Shown piece by piece: positions 31,456 through 40,250 of a DNA stretch of 64,000 bases. The first letter of the stretch is position 1, and each line of letters starts with the position of its first letter. Location: the NCBI GenBank assembly GCA_019635315.1, contig JAHBZT010000001.1:1162001-1226000 (forward strand), written 5' to 3'. Below the pieces are notes generated by a model, which saw only the letters and a list, made by a program, of their open reading frames with translations, made no database searches and was not told where the DNA came from. Position numbers and translations under genes: made by a program. The DNA is from Rubrivivax sp. (GTDB taxonomy: Bacteria > Pseudomonadota > Gammaproteobacteria > Burkholderiales > Burkholderiaceae_C).

Positions 31456-32747
31456 GCGCCCCCGCGGCGCTGCCCGGCGCCCCGCACCTGGTCCGCGACG
31501 GCGCCGTGCTGCGTCTGGACGGGCACGATCTCGCCGCACTCGGCCGGCGCTTCGGCACGCCGCTGTACGTGTACTCGCGGCGTGCGATGCTGGACGCGCT
31601 GGCCGGCTACCAGCGCGCGCTGCAGGGCCGCCGGCACCTCGTGTGCTACGCGATGAAGGCCAACTCGAACCTCGCCGTGCTGCAGACCTTCGCGCAGGCC
31701 GGCTGCGGCTTCGACATCGTCTCCGGCGGTGAACTCGACCGCGTGCTCGCCGCCGGCGGCGATGCGGCGAAGGTGGTGTTCTCCGGCGTCGGCAAGACGG
31801 CCGCCGAGATGCGGCAGGCGCTGGTCGCCGGCGTGCGCTGCTTCAACGTCGAGAGCGAGGGCGAACTCGAGCGGCTGGACGAGGTGGCGCGCGCGACGGG
31901 CGTGCGCGCGCCGGTGAGCCTGCGCGTCAACCCCGACGTCGATGCCGGCACCCACCCGTACATCTCGACCGGGCTGAAGGGCAACAAGTTCGGCATCGCG
32001 CATGCCGACGCGCTGGCCGCCTACCGGCGCGCCGCCGCGCTGCCGGGGCTGCGCGTGGTGGGCATCGACTGCCACATCGGCTCGCAGATCACGCAGGTCG
32101 AACCCTACCTGGACACGGCCGAACGCATGCTGGACCTCGTGGTGCAGGTGGAGGCCGCGGGCATCGCGCTGGAGCACATCGACTTCGGCGGCGGCCTGGG
32201 CATCACCTACACCGACGAGGCGCCGCCGCCGGCCGAGACGTTGGTGCGGCGGCTGCTCGAGCGGGTCGACGCGCGCGGCTTCGGCGACCGCGAGATCCTG
32301 TTCGAGCCCGGCCGTTCGCTGGTCGGCAACGCCGGCGTGCTGCTGACCGAGGTGCAGTACCTCAAGCCCGGCCGCACCGACGAGGGCGGTCGCAACTTCT
32401 GCATCGTCGACGCGGCGATGAACGACCTGATGCGCCCGGCCATGTACCAGGCCTGGATGCGCATCGAACCCTGCCGGCAGCGCGACGGCGTGCCGCTGCG
32501 CTGGGACATCGTCGGCCCGGTCTGCGAGTCCGGCGACTGGCTCGGGCGCGAGCGTGATCTCGTCGTGCAGGCGGGCGACCTGCTGGCCGTGCTGTCGGCC
32601 GGCGCCTACGGCATGACGATGGCCAGCAACTACAACACGCGGCCGCGTGCCGCCGAGGTGCTGCTCGACGGCACGCAGGTGCACCTGGTGCGCGAGCGCG
32701 AGTCGACCGCCGAACTGTTCGCGCGCGAGCGTCTGCTGCCAGGGTGA
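31452..32747 (+). CDS. lysA: diaminopimelate decarboxylase
   Basis: 431 residues, fold-III PLP enzyme. It makes L-lysine from meso-diaminopimelate, the last step of lysine synthesis. The PLP lysine is in CYAMKANSNLAVLQ, the phosphate-binding glycines in FGGGLGI, the substrate/active-site region in VVGIDCHIGSQI, and the catalytic cysteine of the partner subunit in VCESGDWLG. C-terminal YGMTMASNYNTRPRAAEVL is typical. ATG 31452 overlaps the lptM stop. Confidence 0.97.
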   Translation: MSAPAALPGAPHLVRDGAVLRLDGHDLAALGRRFGTPLYVYSRRAMLDALAGYQRALQGRRHLVCYAMKANSNLAVLQTFAQAGCGFDIVSGGELDRVLAAGGDAAKVVFSGVGKTAAEMRQALVAGVRCFNVESEGELERLDEVARATGVRAPVSLRVNPDVDAGTHPYISTGLKGNKFGIAHADALAAYRRAAALPGLRVVGIDCHIGSQITQVEPYLDTAERMLDLVVQVEAAGIALEHIDFGGGLGITYTDEAPPPAETLVRRLLERVDARGFGDREILFEPGRSLVGNAGVLLTEVQYLKPGRTDEGGRNFCIVDAAMNDLMRPAMYQAWMRIEPCRQRDGVPLRWDIVGPVCESGDWLGRERDLVVQAGDLLAVLSAGAYGMTMASNYNTRPRAAEVLLDGTQVHLVRERESTAELFARERLLPG

Positions 32748-32776
32748 CGACCGCTATCGCGAGGCCGCAGCCTGAA

Positions 32777-32877
32777 ACGGCTTCGCATTCAACGCGCTAA
32801 CCGCGTTGCTTCGCCTCGCCATGCGTCAGCACTGTGTTCAGCATCGCGCCTTGTTGTCACGTTGAGTGCGAAGCCGT
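32777..32877. repeat. long-armed inverted repeat between lysA and oppF
   Basis: An 18-bp arm (32777-32794, ACGGCTTCGCATTCAACG) and its reverse complement with one mismatch (32860-32877) enclose 65 bp. A second hairpin, AACGCG-CTAAC-CGCGTT, lies at 32791-32807. The right arm ends one base before the oppF stop. It separates two convergent genes, so a bidirectional terminator is one reading; a small palindromic mobile element is another. It is not similar to the 650-bp elements. Confidence 0.6.
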
Positions 32878-32878
32878 A

Positions 32879-33871
32879 TCAGATCCGACCCTCCTGCACC
32901 GCGTGGCAGGCGACCTGCACGCCGTGGAAGACGGTCAGCGCCGGGCGCTCGGCGCTGCAGCGGGCGTTGGCATGCGGGCAGCGCGGGTGGAAGGCGCAGC
33001 CCGACGGCGGGTTCAGCGGGTTCGGCACCTCGCCCTGCACCGGCGTGCGCGCGCGGCCGCTCATGTGGATGTCGGGGATCGCGTCCAGCAGCATGCGCGT
33101 GTACGGGTGCCGCGGGTGCGCGAACAGCTCGGCCTTTGGCGCCAGCTCGACCAGGCGGCCCAGGTACATCACGCCGACGTCGTCGGAGACATGGCGCACG
33201 ACGGCCAGGTTGTGCGAGATGAACAGGTAGGTCAGGCCACGCTCGCGCTGCAGGTCCTTCATGATGTTGAGGACCTGCGCCTGCACCGAGACGTCCAGCG
33301 CCGAGGTCGGCTCGTCGCAGACCAGGAATTCCGGGTGCGTCGCCAGCGCGCGCGCGATGCTGATGCGCTGGCGCTGGCCGCCGCTGAACTGGTGCGGAAA
33401 CTTCTCGCAGTCCGCCGCTGCCAGGCCCACGCTCTGCAGCAGGCGGCCGACCTCGTCGCGCAGCGCGTCGGCGCCCTGCGCCAGGCCATGCTCGCGCAGC
33501 GGCTCGCCGACGATGTCCAGCACCTTCCAGCGTGGGTTGAGGCTGGCATAGGGGTCCTGGAAGATCATCTGCATGCGCCGGCGCAGCGTGCGCAGCTCGC
33601 CGGCGTCGCGCGCCGCATCGGTGGCTTGGCCGTCGAAACGCACGCTGCCGCGCGTGGGCTGGTACAGGCCGACGAGCAGCCGCGCCACCGTGCTCTTGCC
33701 ACAGCCGGATTCGCCGACCAGCGCCAGCGTGCGCCCGCGCTCGATATCGAACGACACGCCGTCCACCGCGTGCACGAACTGCCGCGGCTTGCGCTCGACG
33801 ACACGGTTGAGCCAGGGCGCCGAGACGTCGAAGGTCTTGGCGAGGTCGCGCACTTCCACCAGCGCGGTCAT
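32879..33871 (-). CDS. peptide ABC transporter ATP-binding protein (OppF/DppF type)
   Basis: 330 residues. Walker [16 protein letters not shown]-loop [14 protein letters not shown], signature [16 protein letters not shown], Walker [18 protein letters not shown], switch His in ISHNLAVV. The C-terminal oligopeptide domain with four-cysteine-type motif is [15 protein letters not shown] (4Fe-4S or zinc-like OppF tail). GGAG lies about 8 nt before ATG 33871. In most genomes this gene abuts oppD; here 736 bp containing a repeat element lie between them. Confidence 0.92.
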   Translation of the reverse strand: MTALVEVRDLAKTFDVSAPWLNRVVERKPRQFVHAVDGVSFDIERGRTLALVGESGCGKSTVARLLVGLYQPTRGSVRFDGQATDAARDAGELRTLRRRMQMIFQDPYASLNPRWKVLDIVGEPLREHGLAQGADALRDEVGRLLQSVGLAAADCEKFPHQFSGGQRQRISIARALATHPEFLVCDEPTSALDVSVQAQVLNIMKDLQRERGLTYLFISHNLAVVRHVSDDVGVMYLGRLVELAPKAELFAHPRHPYTRMLLDAIPDIHMSGRARTPVQGEVPNPLNPPSGCAFHPRCPHANARCSAERPALTVFHGVQVACHAVQEGRI

Positions 33872-33946
33872 GTCGGTTGCTCCAAGGCGCCGGATGCGAT
33901 GCGAATCACGGGTTTCGAGTGGCGGCGAAGAAGGGCGCAGGGCCAG

Positions 33947-34591
33947 TTGCGGCGCTTTGCGGACGTTCGCTGCGTTGGTGTGGTCCTGCGTGCCGGCATT
34001 CGCGCAGCGAAGCCGCGTGGGGGCAGCCCGCAGCGCCCAGAGTCCGGCGGTCGGCGCTGCGCGCCGACTGCCCTGCGATGCTCGTACGCTTGGCCCGCCG
34101 CCAACTCACTTCGCTCACTGCGTTCGCTCCGTTCGGACATCGGCGGCGAGTCAGTTGGGGAGGCGCGCTGCGCGCGCGGCCAAGCGTTCTGCGCTTCTCG
34201 GCGCCTCCCATGGGCGCTGCGGGCTGCCCCCACGCGGCTTCGCGACACGGCGGTGGCGTTCCACCAGTTCGCATGCCACAGTCGGTGGACCTCGCGCCAG
34301 GCGGTACCCGCTGCCGGCGAATAGTGAAGCGCCGAGCAGCGCAGCTTCGGGGTCGGCGCGCACGCAGTGCGCGCCTCCACATCTGACTCGCCGCCGGTGT
34401 CCGAACGGAGCGAGCGCAGCGAGCGAAGTGAGTTGGGCGGCGCGACCCCGGAGCGAGCAGCGCAGGGCAGTCGACGCCGAAGGCGTCGACCGCGGAACCC
34501 TGAGCCGGCAGCGGGTACCGCCTGGCGCGATGCGCAGCCACAAGCACGCGAGGCAAGCGAACGTATGGCGAGTGTCCGCGATGCGCCGCAA
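33947..34591. repeat. 650-bp palindromic repeat element, copy A (between oppD and oppF)
   Basis: A noncoding element about 95 % identical by eye to 54592-55251 over about 500 bp. Imperfect terminal inverted repeats: 33947-33970 against 34568-34591 (20 of 24). Inside are a perfect 32-bp inverted repeat (34007-34038/34212-34243), a perfect 27-bp one (34292-34318/34504-34530), and long arms (34097-34154/34383-34441; about 54 of 58) joining the two halves. The left and right halves are inverted copies of one module. Frames are open on both strands but the predicted proteins are Arg/Ala-rich and unrelated to known families. The rest of the 736-bp gap shows only the oppF ribosome-binding region. 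Confidence 0.85.
34470..34490. repeat. covarying hairpin in element A
   Basis: GTCGACGCC-GAA-GGCGTCGAC, a 9-bp stem with a 3-base loop. The equivalent site in element B (55112-55132) is CCCACCGCC-GCA-GGCGGTGGG. Four of the nine base pairs differ and each difference is compensated on the other arm, while the flanks (AGCGCAGGG before, GCGGAACCC after) are identical. Confidence 0.85.
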
Positions 34592-34607
34592 GCGGTCCTC
34601 TTCAGCC

Positions 34608-35579
34608 TCACGCCCGCCCCTCCACCAACCAGCAGGCAGCACGGGTCGCGCCGGCGTCCATCAGGTCCGGCCGGTCGCGCCGGCAGCGGTCCATGGCCTG
34701 CGGGCAGCGCGGATTGAAGGCGCAGCCGGCGGGAATCGCATTCAGGCGCGGCATCGCGCCGTCGATCTGCAGCAGGCGTTCGCGGTCCTCGTCCATCGCG
34801 GGGATCGAGCCCATCAGGCCCTTGGTATACGGGTGGCTGGGGCGGTGGATCACGTCGCCGACCGGGCCGATCTCGGCCACGCGGCCGGCGTAGAGCACGG
34901 CGACGCGGTCGCAGGTCTCGGCGATCACGCCCATGTCGTGGGTGACCAGCATCACCGCGGCGCCATGCTCCTTGCACAGGCGCTTGAGCAGCGAAATGAT
35001 CTGCGCCTGGATCGACACGTCCAGCGCCGTCGTCGGCTCGTCGGCGACGATCAGCTTCGGCTCGGCCGCCAGCGCCAGCGCGATCACCACGCGCTGGCGC
35101 ATGCCGCCGCTGAACTGGTGCGGATACTGGTCGATGCGCTGTTCGGCGGCCGGGATGCCGGTCTCCTGCAGCAGCTTGATGGCCCGCTGGCGCGCTTCCT
35201 CGGCCCCCACCGGCAGGTGGGTCTGGATGGTCTCCACCAGCTGCCGGCCGATCGTGTACAGCGGGTTCAGCGAGGTCAGCGGGTCCTGGAAGATGGCACC
35301 GATCTTCCGGCCGCGGATGGTGCGCATCTGCTCGTAGGGCAGGTTGTCGATGCGCTGGCCCGCGAGGCGGATCTCGCCGCCGGCGATGCGCCCGGGTGGT
35401 TCGAGCAGGCCGATGATAGCCGCGCCCGTCAGCGACTTGCCGGCGCCCGATTCGCCGACCACGCCCAGGATCTCGCCGGGCGCGATGTCGAAGCTGATGT
35501 CGTCCAGCGCGAGCAGCGTGCCGCGGCGCGTCGGGAATTCGACGCGCAGGTTCCTGACTTCCAGCAGCGGTGCAGCCAT
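34608..35579 (-). CDS. peptide ABC transporter ATP-binding protein (OppD/DppD type)
   Basis: 323 residues. Walker A GESGAGKSLTGAAI, Q-loop AIFQDPLTSLNPLY, signature QFSGGMRQRVVIALAL, Walker B LIVADEPTTALDVSIQAQ, switch His in VTHDMGVI. The oligopeptide C-terminal extension is GCAFNPRCPQAMDRC. I used ATG 35579; a GTG at 35588 overlapping the permease stop (GTGA) is an alternative. Its stop is 16 bp from the end of repeat element A. Confidence 0.92.
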   Translation of the reverse strand: MAAPLLEVRNLRVEFPTRRGTLLALDDISFDIAPGEILGVVGESGAGKSLTGAAIIGLLEPPGRIAGGEIRLAGQRIDNLPYEQMRTIRGRKIGAIFQDPLTSLNPLYTIGRQLVETIQTHLPVGAEEARQRAIKLLQETGIPAAEQRIDQYPHQFSGGMRQRVVIALALAAEPKLIVADEPTTALDVSIQAQIISLLKRLCKEHGAAVMLVTHDMGVIAETCDRVAVLYAGRVAEIGPVGDVIHRPSHPYTKGLMGSIPAMDEDRERLLQIDGAMPRLNAIPAGCAFNPRCPQAMDRCRRDRPDLMDAGATRAACWLVEGRA

Positions 35580-35584
35580 CGTGG

Positions 35585-36529
35585 TCACCGCAGCCGGGGG
35601 TTCAGCGCGTCGCGCAGCCAGTCGCCCAGCAGGTTCACCGAGAGTGCGATCAGCACCAGCATCGCGCCCGGGAAGATCGTGATCCACCACTCGCCGCTGA
35701 ACAGGAAGTCGTTGCCGATGCGGATCAGCGTGCCCAGGCTGGGGCTGGTCGGCGGCACGCCGACGCCGAGGAAGGACAACGTGGCCTCGGTCAGGATGGC
35801 CGCGGCGACCTGGATGGTGGCCAGCACCAGCACCGGCCCCATCACGTTGGGCAGCACATGCTTGACCATGATGCGCAGCGGCGCCACGCCGATCACGCGC
35901 GCGGCCTGCACGTATTCCTTGTTGCGCTCCACCAGGGTGCTGCCGCGCACCGTGCGCGCATACTGCACCCAGCCCGACAGCGCGATGGCGACGATCAGCA
36001 CGCCGAAGGCCAGTTCGTCGTGGGCATTCGGGAAGATCGCGCGGCCGACGCCGTCGATCAGCAGCGCGATCAGGATGCTCGGGAAGGACAGCATCACGTC
36101 GCACACGCGCATGATGAAGGCGTCGACCTTGCCGCCGGCGAAGCCCGACAGCAGGCCCAGCGCGACGCCGACGATCATCGACAGGATGACCGACGCGAAG
36201 CCCACCAGCAGCGAGATGCGCGCGCCGTAGAACAGCGCCGACAGGATGTCGCGGCCCTGGTCGTCGGTGCCCAGCAGGTAGCGGCGTTCGCCCTCGGCGA
36301 TCCAGGCCGGCGGCAGGCGGGCGTCCGACAGGTCCAGCGTCGCCAGGTCGAAGGGGTTGTGCGGCGCCACCCAGGGCGCGAACAGCGAACCGAAGATGCA
36401 CAGCGCCGCGATCAGCGCGGCGACGATCGCGGTCGGCGAATTCCTGAAGCTGTGCCAGACGTCGCCGTCCAGGAAGCGCGCGAAGGCGCCGGGGGCTGCC
36501 GGCGTGGCCGAGGTCGGTGGGGAGCTCAT
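35585..36529 (-). CDS. peptide ABC transporter permease (OppC/DppC type)
   Basis: 314 residues. An N-terminal OppC_N helix (SPTAIVAALIAALCIFGSLFAPWVAP) is followed by five more membrane helices. GTDDQGRDILSALFYGARISLLVG is the family signature after the first periplasmic loop, and the EAA-type coupling loop is EYVQAARVIGVAPLRIMVKHVLPN. It lies 4 bp after the other permease and just before the OppD gene. Confidence 0.92.
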   Translation of the reverse strand: MSSPPTSATPAAPGAFARFLDGDVWHSFRNSPTAIVAALIAALCIFGSLFAPWVAPHNPFDLATLDLSDARLPPAWIAEGERRYLLGTDDQGRDILSALFYGARISLLVGFASVILSMIVGVALGLLSGFAGGKVDAFIMRVCDVMLSFPSILIALLIDGVGRAIFPNAHDELAFGVLIVAIALSGWVQYARTVRGSTLVERNKEYVQAARVIGVAPLRIMVKHVLPNVMGPVLVLATIQVAAAILTEATLSFLGVGVPPTSPSLGTLIRIGNDFLFSGEWWITIFPGAMLVLIALSVNLLGDWLRDALNPRLR

Positions 36530-36533
36530 GGAT

Positions 36534-37517
36534 TCAATGGCCGCCGGTGGGCTTCTCGATGCGCAGCCGCGGGTCGACGGCGAAATACAGCAGGTCGACG
36601 ACGAGATTGACGACGACGAAGATCAGCGCGATCAGGCACAGGTAGGCGGCCATCACCGGGATGTCGGCGAACTGCACGGCCTGGATGAACAGGAAGCCCA
36701 TGCCGGGCCACTGGAACACCGTCTCGGTGATGATCGCGAAGGCAATCAGGCTGCCCAGCTGCAGGCCGGTGATGGTGATCACCGGCACCAGGGTATTCTT
36801 CAGCGCGTGGCCGAAGTAGACCGCGCGGTCGGGCAGCCCGCGCGCGCGCGCAAACTTCACGTAGTCGGTGCGCAGCACTTCCAGCATCTCTGCGCGCACC
36901 AGGCGCAGGATCAGTGCGAGCTGGAACACGCTCAGCGTGATGGCCGGCAGCACCAGGTGCAGCCAGCCGTCCCAGGTCAGCAGGCCGGTCGTCCACGGCC
37001 CGAGCGCGACGGTGTCGCCGCGGCCGAAGCTGGGCAGCCAGCGCAGCTGCACCGAGAAGACCAGGATCAGCAGGATGCCGATCAGGAAGGTCGGCAGCGA
37101 CACCCCCAGCAGTGACGCCGTCATCACGACCTGGGAGCCGAAGCGCCCGCGCCGCAGCGCGGCGTAGACGCCCAGCGGCACGCCGACCACCAGCGCGATC
37201 ACCGCGGCCGCCAGCGCCAGTTCCATCGTGGCCGGAAAACGCTCGGCGATCAGCGTCGAGACCTTGCGTCCCTGGCGCAGCGACAGCCCGAATTCACCCT
37301 GCACCGCATTGCCGACGAAGCGCGCGAACTGCACCGGGAAGGGTTCGTCCAGCCCCAGGTCACGGCGCAGCTGCTCGCGCTGCTCCTGGGTGGCGTCCTG
37401 GCCCAGCAGGTTGGTGACCGGGTCGCCGACATACTGGAACAGCATGAAGGCGATGAAGGCCACCGTCAGCATCACGATGACGGCCTGCAGCAGGCGGCGG
37501 AGGATGAAGGCGAGCAT
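36534..37517 (-). CDS. peptide ABC transporter permease (OppB/DppB type)
   Basis: 327 residues. Six membrane helices, beginning MLAFILRRLLQAVIVMLTVAFIAFMLFQYVGDP (typical OppB_N start). The coupling loop is DYVKFARARGLPDRAVYFGHALKNTLVPVIT. I chose ATG 37517 because it places the conserved LRRLLQ at the start; the upstream in-frame ATG 37562 adds an Arg-rich stretch. It is first in the cluster; no solute-binding protein gene is adjacent in the window, so that partner must be encoded elsewhere. Confidence 0.92.
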   Translation of the reverse strand: MLAFILRRLLQAVIVMLTVAFIAFMLFQYVGDPVTNLLGQDATQEQREQLRRDLGLDEPFPVQFARFVGNAVQGEFGLSLRQGRKVSTLIAERFPATMELALAAAVIALVVGVPLGVYAALRRGRFGSQVVMTASLLGVSLPTFLIGILLILVFSVQLRWLPSFGRGDTVALGPWTTGLLTWDGWLHLVLPAITLSVFQLALILRLVRAEMLEVLRTDYVKFARARGLPDRAVYFGHALKNTLVPVITITGLQLGSLIAFAIITETVFQWPGMGFLFIQAVQFADIPVMAAYLCLIALIFVVVNLVVDLLYFAVDPRLRIEKPTGGH

Positions 37518-37652
37518 CGGGCGGAATCGGGACCCGGCGGGCCGCACGGCCCGAATCGGCAAAGCCCGCGATGATGCGCAATTCGCGTGCCGGCTGCAAA
37601 CGGGACAACCCGTGGCGATGCGGCGCGCCGCATCGTGGCCCGCTCACGCATG

Positions 37653-37677
37653 AAAAAGGGCCGCCCGAAGGCGGCCC
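37653..37677 (-). terminator. Rho-independent terminator of the porin gene
   Basis: Read on the minus strand: GGGCCGCC-TTCG-GGCGGCCC followed by TTTTT (plus coordinates: stem 37658-37665/37670-37677, T-run 37653-37657). The UUCG loop is a very stable tetraloop. It lies 40 bp past the porin stop and separates it from the permease gene. Confidence 0.9.
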
Positions 37678-37716
37678 CTGGCTCGATGTGGCGGGCGCGC
37701 AGGGCGCCCGCGGGCA

Positions 37717-38766
37717 TCAGAACGAGTGGTTGATGCCGAACTCGTAGCCGGTGGAGTTCTGGCCCAGGGCATTCGCCGAGCCGCTGCCGGACGCCGTGAA
37801 CGCCGCACCGTCCTTGTTGCTGACGCGCGCATAGGTCGTATACAGAGACGTGCGCTTGGACAGGCTGTACACGTAGCCGACGCCGAACTGACTGGCGTCC
37901 TGGGCATTCTGCAACGCAGTGCCACCCTTGGCATCGGACTTGCTGTACGAGAACTTCAGCTGGCTGGCACCGAAGGGCACGATGCCGCCGATCAAGTACT
38001 GCGTGACTTCGCGGTTGTTCGAACCGTCGCCGTTGACGTAGTAGCCCATCAGGGTCATGAAACCGAGGTTCCAAGACGCGCCAACGTTCAAGCGCTTCCA
38101 GTCCTGCTTCGGAGGACCTTCGGTGATCTCGGTCTTGCCATAGGCGATAGCGACGTTGACCGGGCCGGCCGCATAACCCAGGCGGAAAGCCTGATGCTTG
38201 TTGCCGGTAGCGCCTTCGCCCGCGGCCACCTGGACCTGGCCGTACAGGCCACCCAAGCCACCCGGCAGGAAGTAGCCGATCGTGTTGTTCGCGCGCACCG
38301 ACGTCAACGCGGCGTTGCCGGCGGTGTGCCAGATGTTCAGCGAGTTCGCCACACCGACGGTGCCGAACGGATCGAACACCGTGTGGTTCCAGAAGTCCGG
38401 GGTGTAGTCACGACCGAGGCGGACTTCACCGAAGCCACCCATCAGGCTGACGGTCGAGCGGCGCTGCCAGGTTTGCGGGTTGACCGTGTTGCCCGGAGCG
38501 GCGGCAGCGCCACCACCGACGTCGGGGGAGATTTCGCCTTCGATCCAGAAGCCGGCACGCAGCCCGCCACCCAGGTCCTCGACGCCGCGGAATCCGAGGC
38601 GACTGGTGCTCATGCCGCTGGTGCTCAGGGTCTTCAGCGTGCCGGAACTGTTCTTGACGCTGCGCGCCGACGCGTCCACCACGCCGAACAGGGTCACCGA
38701 CGACTGGGCCGAAGCCACGCCCGCGAACGCCGTCAGCGCAGCCAGGGCGAGCAGAGATTTTTTCAT
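37717..38766 (-). CDS. Gram-negative trimeric porin (Burkholderiales type)
   Basis: 349 residues. Signal peptide MKKSLLALAALTAFAGVASAQ, then SSVTLFGVVDASA, the standard start of Burkholderiales 16-strand porins. Conserved RLGFRGVEDLGGGLRAGFWIEGE and the constriction/strand segments (FGEVRLGRDYTPDFWNH) follow. The C-terminal residue is Phe (GINHSF), the outer-membrane assembly signal. A strong AGGAG precedes ATG 38766 (CTCCT at about 38776 on plus). It is a general diffusion channel and has its own terminator. Confidence 0.95.
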   Translation of the reverse strand: MKKSLLALAALTAFAGVASAQSSVTLFGVVDASARSVKNSSGTLKTLSTSGMSTSRLGFRGVEDLGGGLRAGFWIEGEISPDVGGGAAAAPGNTVNPQTWQRRSTVSLMGGFGEVRLGRDYTPDFWNHTVFDPFGTVGVANSLNIWHTAGNAALTSVRANNTIGYFLPGGLGGLYGQVQVAAGEGATGNKHQAFRLGYAAGPVNVAIAYGKTEITEGPPKQDWKRLNVGASWNLGFMTLMGYYVNGDGSNNREVTQYLIGGIVPFGASQLKFSYSKSDAKGGTALQNAQDASQFGVGYVYSLSKRTSLYTTYARVSNKDGAAFTASGSGSANALGQNSTGYEFGINHSF

Positions 38767-38919
38767 TGCAACTATCTCCTAGGTTGAAACAGAGGTCCCG
38801 ATCGTGGGATGAGTCACCCGCTTGAACCACGAAGGGCAGGCAGTGGGCTGATCAGGCCAACCCCCTCAGCGGAAGCTGGACGTATTGCACCAGACGGGTC
38901 CGTCGCTTGCCAAGGATTG

Positions 38920-38954
38920 ACCTGCAAAACAGGTTCAGATGTTGTCTGGCAACA
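38920..38954. promoter_or_regulatory. twin short palindromes upstream of coq7
   Basis: ACCTG-CAAAA-CAGGT (38920-38934) and TGTTG-TCTGG-CAACA (38940-38954) lie 5 bp apart in the 250-bp gap between the divergent porin and coq7 genes. Both are exact. They may be operator half-sites for one of the two genes; no known regulator consensus was recognised. Confidence 0.35.
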
Positions 38955-39002
38955 ACGCGATACAGAGGCCGGCACCGGCGACTGCAGCCGGGCCGGATGC
39001 GC

Positions 39003-39008
39003 TATTGT
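39003..39008 (+). promoter_or_regulatory. possible coq7 -10 element (leaderless)
   Basis: TATTGT lies 8 bp before the coq7 ATG at 39017, with no Shine-Dalgarno between. The spacing places the transcript start at the start codon. No -35 was recognised. Confidence 0.3.
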
Positions 39009-39016
39009 GCACGACG

Positions 39017-39643
39017 ATGAACCTGACCGATCGCTTGCTCGTCAGCGTCGACAACGCGCTGCGCACCGTCGGCGGCGCCGTGCATGCCGCACGCCCCAAC
39101 CCCGCCACCCGCGACCTGCCGGACGACCTGGACGCCGGGCAGCGCCGCCTGTCCGGCGCGCTGATGCGCGTGAACCATGTCGGCGAGGTCTGCGCCCAGG
39201 CCCTGTACCAGGCCCAGGCGCTGACCGCGCGCAGCGACGAACTGCGCCGCGCGATGGACCGCGCCGCGCGCGAGGAGACCGATCACCTGGCCTGGACGCA
39301 GCAGCGGCTGGACGAGCTGGGCGACCGTCCGAGCTGGCTCAACCCGCTGTGGTATGCCGGCGCCTTCGCCATCGGCCTGGCGGCCGGTCGGCTGGGCGAC
39401 CGCACCAGCCTGGGCTTCGTCGTAGAGACCGAGCGCCAGGTCGAGGAGCACCTGGCGGGCCACCTCTCGCGCCTGCCCGAGGCCGACCGGCGGTCGCGCG
39501 CCATCGTGGCGGTGATGAAGGACGACGAGCGCCGGCATGCCGACGATGCTCTGTCCGCCGGCGCCGCCGAACTGCCCGCGCCGGTGCGCTGGGCGATGCG
39601 CGCCGCGGCGCGCGTGATGACGACGACGGCACACCGCGTCTGA
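39017..39643 (+). CDS. coq7: 2-polyprenyl-3-methyl-6-methoxy-1,4-benzoquinone monooxygenase
   Basis: 208 residues. Coq7 (UbiF-equivalent) performs the last hydroxylation of the ubiquinone ring. It is a ferritin-like di-iron protein: ligands are in [23 protein letters not shown] (E-x-x-H), VEEHL and DERRHADDA (E-x-x-H). The tryptophan-containing [18 protein letters not shown] fits the membrane-facing helix. I used ATG 39017 because homology starts there. Confidence 0.93.
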   Translation: MNLTDRLLVSVDNALRTVGGAVHAARPNPATRDLPDDLDAGQRRLSGALMRVNHVGEVCAQALYQAQALTARSDELRRAMDRAAREETDHLAWTQQRLDELGDRPSWLNPLWYAGAFAIGLAAGRLGDRTSLGFVVETERQVEEHLAGHLSRLPEADRRSRAIVAVMKDDERRHADDALSAGAAELPAPVRWAMRAAARVMTTTAHRV

Positions 39644-39686
39644 GCGCCGTCGCCGCGGCGCCGCGCCAGCGGGCTGCCCCCGGCGA

Positions 39687-40109
39687 TCAGGCTTCGACGA
39701 GTTCGTAGCTGGTCGTGATCTCCGCCGTCTTCGCCAGCATCGCGCTGGCCGAGCAGTATTTTTCGTGCGAAAGCGCGATCGCGCGCTCCACCGCCGTTGC
39801 CGGCAGCCCGCGGCCGGTCACGGTGAAATGCATGCGGATGCGCGTGAAGACCTTCGGGTCGCTCGCGGCGCGCTCGGCGTCGACCTTCACGCTGCAGCCG
39901 CGCACGTCGTGGCGGCCGCGCTTCAGGATCAGCACCACGTCGTAGGCCGTGCAGGCGCCGGTGCCGGCGAGCACGGTTTCCATCGGCCGCGGTGCCAGGT
40001 TGCGGCCGCCGCCGTCGGGCGCGCCGTCCATCGTCAGCAGGTGGCCGCTGCCGGTTTCGGCGACGAACCCCATGCCGGTGCCTGGGGTCCAGTGGATGGT
40101 GCATTCCAT
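39687..40109 (-). CDS. OsmC family protein
   Basis: 140 residues, YhfA-like subgroup of the OsmC/Ohr fold. Two candidate redox residues: Cys in GTGACTAYDVVLILKRGR and Cys in SHEKYCSASAML, the positions of the OsmC peroxidatic and resolving cysteines. PRPMETVLAGTGACT and RIRMHFTVTGRGL are typical. A role in peroxide or thiol stress is likely by family. It converges with coq7. Confidence 0.88.
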   Translation of the reverse strand: MECTIHWTPGTGMGFVAETGSGHLLTMDGAPDGGGRNLAPRPMETVLAGTGACTAYDVVLILKRGRHDVRGCSVKVDAERAASDPKVFTRIRMHFTVTGRGLPATAVERAIALSHEKYCSASAMLAKTAEITTSYELVEA

Positions 40110-40216
40110 GGGGGTGAACTCTTTCGGTGCCCCGCGACGGCGCGCCGCGCACGGGGCTGGTGAGGGAGGGCGATGCCGCCGTGCAACGACATCGCGGCGA
40201 CAGGCCAGTGAGGATA

Positions 40217-40244
40217 TTGCACCGCAGCAAAGCGGTGATAGACT
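40217..40244 (+). promoter_or_regulatory. promoter of the candidate small RNA
   Basis: TTGCAC at 40217-40222, 16 bp, then TAGACT at 40239-40244 (four of six), preceded by TG at 40236-40237, giving an extended -10 (TGATAGACT). The predicted start is near 40251. Confidence 0.5.
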
Positions 40245-40250
40245 GCCTCG

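Noticed and set aside
32777-32877. A third copy of the 650-bp element
   Set aside because: The arms and loop have no clear similarity to either element; treated as a separate repeat.
34592-34607. Target-site duplication flanking element A
   Set aside because: The bases outside 33947 and 34591 do not match each other; the same is true for element B.
33868-34977. Long open frames on the minus strand through element A (and 54455-55324 through element B)
   Set aside because: They are open only because of GC-rich codon bias, run across element borders, exist on both strands, and give Arg/Ala/Pro-rich proteins made of translated inverted repeats.
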